Assembly: GCA_030630315.1 (NCBI GenBank)
Contig: DAOVNI010000116.1
Location: 1 to 5,869 of the forward strand
DNA: 5,869 nucleotides
Reading direction: 5' to 3'
Source: Phycisphaerae bacterium
Lineage (GTDB): Bacteria > Planctomycetota > Phycisphaerae > Sedimentisphaerales > Anaerobacaceae
The notes under the pieces were generated by a model that did no database searches, was not told the origin of the DNA, and saw only the letters and a list, made by a program, of their open reading frames with translations. Positions 1 through 5,038 of this stretch are shown here, piece by piece. Every line of letters begins with the position of its first letter. The first letter of the stretch is position 1. A program made the position numbers and the translations under genes.

Positions 1-56
1 ATATAATGTACTATAATACCAAAAATCCTCGCAAATAGCAAGACGGTTTCTATCGT

Positions 57-96
57 AAATCGAATATCGAATACGAACTCCGAAATTCGAAATTCC
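57..96. repeat. Short degenerate CGAA-type repeat in the 3' spacer of the GH130 gene
   Basis: The spacer just after the GH130 stop codon contains CGAATAT, CGAATAC, CGAACTC, CGAAATT and CGAAATT in near-continuous succession, spaced about 7 to 10 bases. It is AT-rich and non-coding. There is no stable GC-rich hairpin followed by a T run, so it does not look like a simple intrinsic terminator. The rest of 1-103 is AT-rich with no recognisable gene. What the repeat does is unknown; it may be a dispersed intergenic element of this genome. Confidence 0.5.
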
Positions 97-103
97 TTGT
101 TCA

Positions 104-1156
104 TTATTCAGGATTCGTTAAGCTCTCAATGACCTCTTCCAGCGGCAGCTCCGCATAGCAAATAGCGGTATCGGCAACGCCGTAATAAATCTTAAGTTTA
201 TCATCCTCGCAGAGCAGCCCGCAGGTGAACACCACATTTCCAAAGAAACCTTCAATTTCATAATCGGTCTGCGGCTCAAGAATCGGCTTATCGGACCTTG
301 CGATAACCCTCCACGGCTGTTTCACATCCAGAAGCGCCGCCCCGAGGCAATACCGATTGTTTCGGTCGACTCCGTGATAAATCTCAAGCCAGCCCGCATC
401 GATTTTCAAAGGCACGGCGCTTGCGCCGATTTTTGCTTCGTCCCAGCGGTCTGCGCGGGGCCCGCACAGAAATCGATGGTTTCCCCAACAAAACAAATCA
501 GGTGATTCTGCAATCCAGATGTCACGTCTCTTAAACAAAGGCGAAACAGGCCTGTGCAGGGCATAATATTTGCCGGCAATTCGTTCGGGAAAAAGCACCA
601 CATCCTTGTTCTCCGGACAGAAGATAACACCGTGACGCTCGAAAGACTTAAAATCCTTCGTCGAGGCCAGGCAGCTTGTTACTCCAAAAGGCGAAACCCC
701 AACGTAACTGATATAGTATGTCCCGGAAATTCGGCTAATCCGCGGGTCCTCGATGCCGAAGGTTTCTAAATCATTTGCCGGGCCGATAGCAGGCGTATCT
801 TCAATCTCAAAGTTGATGCCGTCCGTGCTGCGTGCCACTCTCAAATGAGAAATCGACGTCAAATATGTCTCGGCCGGCCTTATTATTAACCTTGGGTCTG
901 AAAAATCATTCTCCGGCTCATCTTTCGAAAACTCTTTCAGAACAATGTCGCCTTTTGTAACATCGTAAACGCCGGCTAACACCACGTCAGGATGTGTGCT
1001 AATCGGCCTTTCCGCCACTCGAAGAAGCAGAATAACTTCGTCTTCAAGACGGATAGCGCCGGCATTAAAGACCCCAATAACTTCAAAGTCTCTCCTGGAT
1101 GGCTTAACATCCTTCGGCCCAATTATAGGATTATCCGGCGAACGAAATATTTTCAC
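104..1156 (-). CDS. Glycoside hydrolase family 130 protein (beta-mannoside phosphorylase or hydrolase)
   Basis: This 350-residue protein is a five-bladed beta-propeller of family GH130. Members split or phosphorolyse beta-1,2- or beta-1,4-mannosidic bonds, usually releasing mannose 1-phosphate. Visible family motifs in order are NPII (9-12), GVFNAGA (28-34), LLRVAER (44-50), LRVARSTDG (105-113), ETFGIEDPRI (131-140, with Asp137 at the position usually assigned as proton donor), VLFPERI (187-193), YALHRP (198-203), WDEAKIGAS (238-246), GWLEIYHGV (255-263), GNVVFTCG (306-313) and YYGVAD (324-329). No signal peptide is seen, so it is probably cytoplasmic. The length is typical for the family. 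The start is GTG, with AAGGGAG seven bases upstream (1164-1170). The gene is 162 bases downstream of the sigma/anti-sigma pair on the same strand but has its own candidate promoter. Phosphorylase versus hydrolase, and the substrate, cannot be fixed by eye. Confidence 0.93.
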   Translation of the reverse strand: MKIFRSPDNPIIGPKDVKPSRRDFEVIGVFNAGAIRLEDEVILLLRVAERPISTHPDVVLAGVYDVTKGDIVLKEFSKDEPENDFSDPRLIIRPAETYLTSISHLRVARSTDGINFEIEDTPAIGPANDLETFGIEDPRISRISGTYYISYVGVSPFGVTSCLASTKDFKSFERHGVIFCPENKDVVLFPERIAGKYYALHRPVSPLFKRRDIWIAESPDLFCWGNHRFLCGPRADRWDEAKIGASAVPLKIDAGWLEIYHGVDRNNRYCLGAALLDVKQPWRVIARSDKPILEPQTDYEIEGFFGNVVFTCGLLCEDDKLKIYYGVADTAICYAELPLEEVIESLTNPE

Positions 1157-1163
1157 TTACCAA

Positions 1164-1170
1164 CTCCCTT
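1164..1170 (-). promoter_or_regulatory. Ribosome binding site of the GH130 gene
   Basis: Read on the minus strand, AAGGGAG lies seven bases before the GTG at 1156. This good Shine-Dalgarno match supports GTG as the true start even though no ATG is present there. Confidence 0.7.
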
Positions 1171-1206
1171 AATCAGTGTTTAGTAAATGCTATACACCAT
1201 ACGTTA

Positions 1207-1235
1207 ATAATAGCTATTTCCGGCAGTGCTTGCAA
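1207..1235 (-). promoter_or_regulatory. Candidate sigma70-type promoter for the GH130 gene
   Basis: On the minus strand, TTGCAA (1230-1235, four of six to TTGACA) is separated by exactly 17 bases from TATTAT (1207-1212, five of six to TATAAT). Transcription would begin near position 1200, leaving a leader of about 40 bases before the GTG start. The -35 hexamer sits inside an 8-base palindrome, CTTGCAAG (1229-1236). This suggests that GH130 can be transcribed separately from the upstream sigma pair. It is a pattern match only. Confidence 0.45.
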
Positions 1236-1318
1236 GAACTTCCAGCCGAATTCCAGCTCGCCTTTGCTGCGGTATGTTGTTGCACGCGGGCAGGATTTAT
1301 ATTTGCTTTACCGGGCTG

Positions 1319-1711
1319 TTACCAACCATCGCCGGTTAATAGATATGCAAGATAATAAACAGCAAATCCGAACGCCCCCATAAAAATCGTGTAGAAGTTT
1401 AATTCCCAAGAGATGGTTTCAATAGCTTTGCTGATTTTGTCAACAAATACCTCCACCTGTTGTGTCAAACTGCCGGCAATGCTCGGCAAGACAACCGTCG
1501 CCGCGATCGCGATAATAACCAGTACAATACAGCCTGCCAGCGCAAGTCTTTCCTCCAGAACCACACGTGCCAGAATCTTTTGATCTTGCGATTCTCTGAT
1601 TTGCCTCAACATCTTGTCGGTAAAATCAGCCGGCACTTGCTCTGTATGTTTCCGCAAAGCATGCCCCAGCATTTCATCTAACTTTTCTTTGTTCAATTTA
1701 TCTGCCGACAT
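1319..1711 (-). CDS. Small two-helix membrane protein, probable anti-sigma factor
   Basis: This 130-residue protein has a charged cytoplasmic N-terminus (1-55, with LDEMLGHALRKHTEQVPADF and DKMLRQI), a transmembrane helix at about 56-78, a mainly amphipathic loop at 80-104, and a second helix at about 106-126. Its start overlaps the end of the sigma gene by 14 bases, and AGGAG lies nine bases upstream (1721-1725), so the two are surely co-transcribed and probably translationally coupled. The position directly after an ECF sigma gene and the layout of soluble N-terminus plus membrane anchor fit an anti-sigma factor that holds the sigma at the membrane. No HxxxCxxC zinc motif of classical ZAS anti-sigma factors is present, so the assignment rests on context and topology. 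It could instead be a membrane protein of unknown role. Confidence 0.8.
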   Translation of the reverse strand: MSADKLNKEKLDEMLGHALRKHTEQVPADFTDKMLRQIRESQDQKILARVVLEERLALAGCIVLVIIAIAATVVLPSIAGSLTQQVEVFVDKISKAIETISWELNFYTIFMGAFGFAVYYLAYLLTGDGW

Positions 1712-2300
1712 CGGTTTCTTCTCCTATAACATCAGCCAAAAGCTCTTGTAGCCTTTTTCTTGCTCTGAACAAGTAAGTCTTAACTGTATTTTGTTTCGTT
1801 CGCATTATCTTTGCAATATCTTTGGTGCTTTTCTGTTCTCTGTAGTGCAGTATGACCGCCACAGCCCAGAGTCTCGGCAGCTTTTTTACGGCCTCCCAAA
1901 CGATTTTCTCTTGCTCTTTGTCCTGCACTGCTGCTGCCGGCCTGGCCTGTTTGCTATTGGCAGCTTGCCCATCCGGCCCAGCTAAAAGCTGCTGCATCCT
2001 TCGGTTCTTCCGCAGGTAATTTACTGCCTGACAGTACGCAATCCTCCACAGCCAGGTGCTTAATTCAGCCTGGCCCCTGTATCGACTTATGGCTTTGTAA
2101 GCTGCCAGAAATGTCTCGCTCGCCACGTCTTCGGCCTCATCTTCTCGCAGGCCCAATGTCCGGCAGCACAAAAATACCTGACTCTTATATTTATCGACAA
2201 ACTCGGCAAATGCTTCGTGGTCGCCAGCCAATAATTTATCTAACCACCCCCCGCTTTCTTTTTTTTCCGCCTCATCCGCCAAGCAACACTCCTCTGTCAT
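1698..2300 (-). CDS. RNA polymerase ECF sigma factor (sigma70 family)
   Basis: This protein has the two-domain plan of an extracytoplasmic-function sigma factor and would direct RNA polymerase to a small stress or signal regulon. Region 2 covers about 29-101 (AFAEFVDKYKSQVF, then EDEAEDVASETFLAAYKAI, then the -10 recognition stretch STWLWRIAYCQAVNYLRKNRR). A variable Ala/Gln-rich linker spans 102-130. Region 4 covers 131-188 (AVKKLPRLWAVAVILHYREQ, then the helix-turn-helix STKDIAKIMRTKQNTVKTYL and RARKRLQ). The given ATG at 2300 has GCAGGA directly abutting it, which is poor spacing. A TTG at codon 7 (2282) has GAGGAG six bases upstream, so a 194-residue product is at least as likely. The gene overlaps its downstream membrane partner by 14 bases. 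Confidence 0.92.
   Translation of the reverse strand: MTEECCLADEAEKKESGGWLDKLLAGDHEAFAEFVDKYKSQVFLCCRTLGLREDEAEDVASETFLAAYKAISRYRGQAELSTWLWRIAYCQAVNYLRKNRRMQQLLAGPDGQAANSKQARPAAAVQDKEQEKIVWEAVKKLPRLWAVAVILHYREQKSTKDIAKIMRTKQNTVKTYLFRARKRLQELLADVIGEETDVGR
2289..2294 (-). promoter_or_regulatory. Strong ribosome binding site inside the annotated sigma start, pointing to a TTG start
   Basis: GAGGAG lies within codons 3-4 of the longer reading frame, six bases before TTG at 2282-2280. The upstream ATG at 2300 has only GCAGGA with no spacer. Ribosomes would more readily use the TTG, giving a protein beginning (M)ADEAEKK. Confidence 0.5.
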
Positions 2301-2394
2301 TCCTGCAAAACTTGTCCTCGACCCCGAGCGCAGAGCAGGAATCCAAAAAATATTTAGCCTCGTGTTTTACGCGGGGTTTACCTCTTTTTCTTAT

Positions 2395-2422
2395 TAGTCG
2401 CATAGAAAACATAACAAGTTTC
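2395..2422 (-). promoter_or_regulatory. Candidate ECF-type promoter of the sigma/anti-sigma pair
   Basis: On the minus strand GAAACTT (2416-2422) resembles the GGAACTT -35 element of many ECF promoters. After 15 bases it is followed by CGACTA (2395-2400), which resembles the usual CGTC-type -10 element. ECF sigma genes often drive their own transcription, so self-regulation is plausible. A perfect TATAAT also occurs on the minus strand at 2440-2445, but no good -35 element lies 16-18 bases before it. Both are eye-level matches. Confidence 0.25.
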
Positions 2423-2439
2423 AGATTTTTTTGAAACCT
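2416..2439. promoter_or_regulatory. Inverted repeat in the divergent control region
   Basis: GTTTCA and TGAAAC (2418-2423 and 2431-2436) form a perfect 6-bp inverted repeat around an 8-base T-rich centre; on the minus strand it extends to 8 pairs if one G-T pair is allowed. It lies between the divergent sigma gene and the plus-strand membrane protein gene and overlaps the candidate ECF -35 element. It may be an operator. It is too AT-rich for a convincing terminator. Confidence 0.3.
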
Positions 2440-2517
2440 ATTATAGAAAACTTGCGACAAACTCATAAAAGGCGATAATAATCCCAAAAACAAGAAAAAA
2501 TTAGATAATCGGAAGGA

Positions 2518-3507
2518 ATGAAAATGTTTTCCATACTCGCTGCAGTAGTTGAGTTAGGCAAAAACGGAGAGGTTATAAAAGTTGGTAGTGCATCTTTTAT
2601 CGTAGCAGCATTGCCATTTGTGCTCGTTCTGGTCATCCTTGGCCTGGTATTTTCCTTTTTATTTTATAGAAAGCGTCTTGAGCACAAACAGATTATGGCA
2701 GCTATCGAAAAAGGCATACCCTTATCGGAATTAAGGCCTTCTAAGAAAACCGGCCCAGCCTGGATAAGGAATGTTGCCGTGGGTATCGCTGCACTGCTTA
2801 TCTCTTTCGTCAGTTTCATGACCTTTATTCAGTGGGTCAATATCGGAGGATTTCAAAGTCGACAACTCCTGTTACCTGTATTCGTCGGTACAGTAGCTCT
2901 TGCTGTGGGCTGTGCTCTTGTCATACTTGGCGGCTTGCAGCGAAAGGCCGAGAGGAGAGCCTTGGCAATCGAGAAAGGCATATCCTTGTCGAAACTTGAA
3001 CACCCTAACTGGATACTAAATCTTGCGTTAGGCATAGGATTTTTGGGTCTTTCACTGGTTTTTATTCTGATTCTCCAGGCCTATCATAGTCTAACGAACG
3101 TGTACTTGTTTGGGGTCTTTTTAGCAATAGGCCTTTTTTTCTCCATCCTCGGCGTGTCGCAGCGAAAGGCCGAAAGAAGAGCTTTAGCCCTCGAAAAAGG
3201 TATCCCCCTATCAGAGCTTGAACGCTCTAATTGGATAACAAGTTTTTCGGTAGGTATAGGATTCCTTATTTTTTCACTGCCTTTTCTTTTCATGTTTCTC
3301 GAGCCATTGATTCGCAGAGACGATATTGATTCGCTGCCCATGGCTCTCTTTACAATCTTTTTCGCCATAGGTTCTGCCTTTTTTATCCGAGGCCTTTTAC
3401 TGCGAAAAGCCCAGAGGCAAATTAAATCTCCGGGCCAAGTCGATGCCGAAGATATTAAAAAACCCAATCTGAAAAGTCCAAACTCAAAACTGAAAGCTCA
3501 AAACTAA
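2518..3507 (+). CDS. Seven-helix membrane protein built from 'EKGIPLSEL' repeats (DUF6249-like)
   Basis: A polytopic membrane protein of unknown function. Predicted helices fall at about 26-50, 84-105, 118-140, 167-187, 194-213, 241-261 and 275-296. Between helix pairs sits a repeated cytoplasmic segment, RK..E..........EKG.PLSEL, at about 51-72, 142-160 and 216-234; the second and third copies are nearly identical (RKAERRALA, EKG, then NWI) and lie 74 residues apart. A fourth degraded start (RKAQRQ) is at 296-301. Such 'EKGIPL' segments recall DUF6249-type membrane proteins, which I place only tentatively. The hydrophilic tail (313-329) is encoded partly by a DNA tandem repeat. AAGGA directly abuts ATG 2518, whereas ATG 2524 has AGGA six bases upstream, so the shorter start (327 residues) is likely. 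The gene diverges from the ECF sigma gene, suggesting joint control. Confidence 0.85.
   Translation: MKMFSILAAVVELGKNGEVIKVGSASFIVAALPFVLVLVILGLVFSFLFYRKRLEHKQIMAAIEKGIPLSELRPSKKTGPAWIRNVAVGIAALLISFVSFMTFIQWVNIGGFQSRQLLLPVFVGTVALAVGCALVILGGLQRKAERRALAIEKGISLSKLEHPNWILNLALGIGFLGLSLVFILILQAYHSLTNVYLFGVFLAIGLFFSILGVSQRKAERRALALEKGIPLSELERSNWITSFSVGIGFLIFSLPFLFMFLEPLIRRDDIDSLPMALFTIFFAIGSAFFIRGLLLRKAQRQIKSPGQVDAEDIKKPNLKSPNSKLKAQN
2938..3240 (+). repeat. Internal gene duplication, 222-bp period
   Basis: CAGCGAAAGGCCGA occurs at about 2939 and again at about 3161, each followed by a closely similar stretch coding for ERRALA, EKG and NWI. The 222-base spacing equals 74 codons, or one helix-pair unit. 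A more diverged copy starts near 2668. This shows that the membrane protein grew by in-frame tandem duplication of a two-helix module. Confidence 0.7.
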
Positions 3508-3521
3508 AAACTCAAAACTTT
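3466..3521. repeat. 14-bp tandem repeat (about four copies) covering two convergent gene ends
   Basis: Three consecutive 14-base copies are clear: AAACTCAAAACTGA (3480-3493), AAGCTCAAAACTAA (3494-3507) and AAACTCAAAACTTT (3508-3521). A diverged fourth copy, AATCTGAAAAGTCC, precedes them (3466-3479). The array codes for the lysine/serine/asparagine-rich tail and TAA stop of the plus-strand membrane protein, and on the other strand for the last five residues (KVLSF) and TAG stop of MurG. No terminator hairpin is seen between the convergent genes. Confidence 0.8.
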
Positions 3522-4613
3522 CTCTGCAATTTTATAAGCTGCGCCTTTATTGGCAATTGTCTTGCAGGCTTCTACCATCTGCTGTCGCTTTCTTTCGTCT
3601 TTCATCAACTCTTGGAGTTCTGCCCACAGCCATTGGGCCGTCTCTTTGCGCTCCGGCAAATCATCCACTGTAACCGCCGCTCCGGCCTCAACCAGTTTGT
3701 CCGCATTTAAGTATTGATGCCTGTCCTTATGATACGGATAAGGCATACAGATACTCGGCACAGAAGCCGCAGCATATTCAGCCACACTGACCGCTCCGCT
3801 CCTGCCGACCACCAAATCCGCAGCCGACAATAAACTCGGCATATCATCGAAATAATCCAGGACCTTATGCCCAATTTTTGTCCCGGCGTACATTTGCCTG
3901 ACTTCTTCGTAATTACCGGCCCCTGTCAGATGAGCTATTTGCCAATCCCCGGCAAAATCAGCTAACTTTTCCAACAGCGAGCACACCGCTCTGTTAATAT
4001 TTTCCGAGCCGCTCGATGCACCGGTTATAAGCAAAGTCTTCTTATTTCCATCAAGGCCTAATTGCTCGTAGCAGATGTCCGGCTCCGGATTGTCAAAGCC
4101 GCTTCGCAGGGGACAGCCGACAACGTTAACGCCCGCTTTTGTTTTGGCAAAATACTCAGCCGTATCTTCGAACTGCACAAAAATCTCATCTGCCCAGCGA
4201 GCTATTATCTTATTCGCCCGACCCGGCACAATATCAACGTTCAAAAGCTCGACAGGCACCTTTAGTTTATGTGCCGCGAAACAAACCGGCGCCGCAACAA
4301 ACCCGCCTGCCCCAATCACCACCGCGTTCTTACTTTCAGCGATTGCTCGTTTAGCAATTCGATGGCTTTTCAAAAACGAAGTGCAAAAGCCGATTAGTTT
4401 GCCGGGCCGGACGGAAAAGCCCTCAGCCGGCAATGGCGTATATTCGAAGCCGGTTTGCGTAAGGATTCGTGCATCAATGCTGCGGGTGCTGACAAAGAGA
4501 TGTACTTTCGCATCGGGTTCTAATTTTATTATTTGCTCTGCCACCGCGATAGCGGGATATATATGTCCCCCCGTCCCCCCACCGGCAAAGAAAAAACACT
4601 TACCGCCCATCAT
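3504..4613 (-). CDS. murG: UDP-GlcNAc:lipid I N-acetylglucosaminyltransferase MurG
   Basis: MurG is a GT28-family glycosyltransferase of the inner membrane face that adds GlcNAc to lipid I, making lipid II for peptidoglycan. Seen here: GGGTGGHIYPAIAVAEQI (11-28, first glycine-rich loop), VIGAGGFVAAP (99-109, second loop), GASSGSENIN (198-207, equivalent of GGSQGA), DYFDDMPSLLSAADLVVGRSGAVSVAE (253-279) and PYPYHKDRHQYLNA (291-304). The donor-site residues Arg271, Glu279, Gln300 and Asn303 are kept. The usual HEQN acceptor loop is replaced by LLNVD (123-127), and the conserved Tyr of loop two is Phe105. The 369-residue length is normal. Tandem ATGs start the gene; AAGGAG is four bases from the first (4613) and seven from the second (4610), so 4610 may be used. 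The gene stands alone without other mur or fts genes, and its stop overlaps that of the convergent neighbour. Confidence 0.94.
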   Translation of the reverse strand: MMGGKCFFFAGGGTGGHIYPAIAVAEQIIKLEPDAKVHLFVSTRSIDARILTQTGFEYTPLPAEGFSVRPGKLIGFCTSFLKSHRIAKRAIAESKNAVVIGAGGFVAAPVCFAAHKLKVPVELLNVDIVPGRANKIIARWADEIFVQFEDTAEYFAKTKAGVNVVGCPLRSGFDNPEPDICYEQLGLDGNKKTLLITGASSGSENINRAVCSLLEKLADFAGDWQIAHLTGAGNYEEVRQMYAGTKIGHKVLDYFDDMPSLLSAADLVVGRSGAVSVAEYAAASVPSICMPYPYHKDRHQYLNADKLVEAGAAVTVDDLPERKETAQWLWAELQELMKDERKRQQMVEACKTIANKGAAYKIAEKVLSF

Positions 4614-4617
4614 TCAG

Positions 4618-4623
4618 CTCCTT
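4618..4623 (-). promoter_or_regulatory. Ribosome binding site of murG
   Basis: AAGGAG on the minus strand lies four bases before ATG 4613 and seven bases before ATG 4610. The second spacing is closer to the optimum, so the mature N-terminus may be MGGKCFF rather than MMGGKCFF. Confidence 0.6.
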
Positions 4624-4760
4624 GCACGTCCGCATACTGAAAGTGTGCTTGAAGTCGACGATAAATGCAAGCGCTTTTTCCATTGCTTATGGCCAAAACC
4701 CTTGCAAAAATGGCCCATCACGAGAAGAAGTCAGTTGATTTTTCCATTAAGGCGGTTTCC

Positions 4761-4907
4761 GTTATGCAAAAGTAGGTTTTAGCTATGACAAAGTAAGTGT
4801 GATATGCCATATATGAAGTTTAATCTATCGTAGATCAAGCGTTATCTGCCATAAATGAAACGTGAGTTGTGGCAAAGTAAGGGTGATATGTCACAGATGA
4901 AGCGTAT
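4761..4907. repeat. Array of seven imperfect 21-bp tandem repeats
   Basis: Cutting the sequence every 21 bases from 4761 gives seven rows that line up without gaps. In all seven rows columns 3, 9, 11, 14 and 19 are the same base (T, A, A, A, T). Column 15 is A, column 16 is G and column 21 is A in six of seven. Best-kept words are CAAAGTAAG, TGCCATA and ATGAAG. Rows 2-3 and 6-7 form a longer match 84 bases apart (4787-4818 versus 4871-4902, 27 of 32 identical by hand). Stops occur in all three plus-strand frames, so it is non-coding on that strand. The period equals two turns of B-DNA. It could be a repeated protein-binding site or a decaying intergenic element. Confidence 0.75.
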
Positions 4908-4912
4908 TTTGC

Positions 4913-4941
4913 TTGTTTTAACGGTCTTTGTATGTTATTAT
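4913..4941 (+). promoter_or_regulatory. Candidate promoter of the secreted propeller gene
   Basis: TTGTTT (4913-4918) and TATTAT (4936-4941) are 17 bases apart, giving a fair sigma70-like match directly downstream of the 21-bp array. The leader to ATG 5039 would be about 90 bases. A TTGACA at 4969-4974 is a better -35 word but has no -10 element at the right distance. Confidence 0.3.
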
Positions 4942-5038
4942 GAGAGAAAAGTTTAGATGTTTGCGTTTTTGACAATTGAATAATGCTTTTAGTGCCGGAT
5001 TTTTGGTGCGATGTAAAATATTAACAATTTTTGAGAAG

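Larger units (their letters stand above)
4614..5038. other. Gene-free divergent spacer between murG and the secreted propeller gene
   Basis: This stretch of about 425 bases carries no convincing protein gene. It contains the murG ribosome binding site, an 8-base palindrome AAGCGCTT (about 4669-4676), a weak GGCCA/TGGCC inverted repeat (about 4691-4715), the 21-bp tandem array, and one candidate plus-strand promoter. The sequence turns AT-rich from about 4900 towards the start of the next gene. I found no clear murG promoter on the minus strand and no recognisable riboswitch. Confidence 0.6.

Noticed and set aside
2111..2434. A 107-codon plus-strand frame across the sigma gene start
   Set aside because: It is antisense to conserved sigma region 2 and to the control region, with low-complexity content and no homology I recognise.
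2440..2445. A perfect minus-strand TATAAT as the main sigma gene promoter
   Set aside because: No TTGACA-like element lies 16-18 bases upstream, and the area is so AT-rich that a chance match is likely.
4665..4775. A 36-codon plus-strand frame ending at the first copy of the 21-bp array (ATG 4665, second ATG 4689)
   Set aside because: The lysine-rich peptide is curious, but there is no Shine-Dalgarno sequence before either ATG and no recognisable motif, so it cannot be supported as a gene from sequence alone.
4075..4782. A 235-codon open frame on the plus strand over murG and its upstream region
   Set aside because: It is antisense to a clear MurG with intact motifs, has a Ser/Arg/Pro-rich low-complexity translation, and shows no recognisable domain.
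4761..4907. A CRISPR array
   Set aside because: The 21-base units are contiguous and diverged, with no unique spacers and no cas genes nearby.
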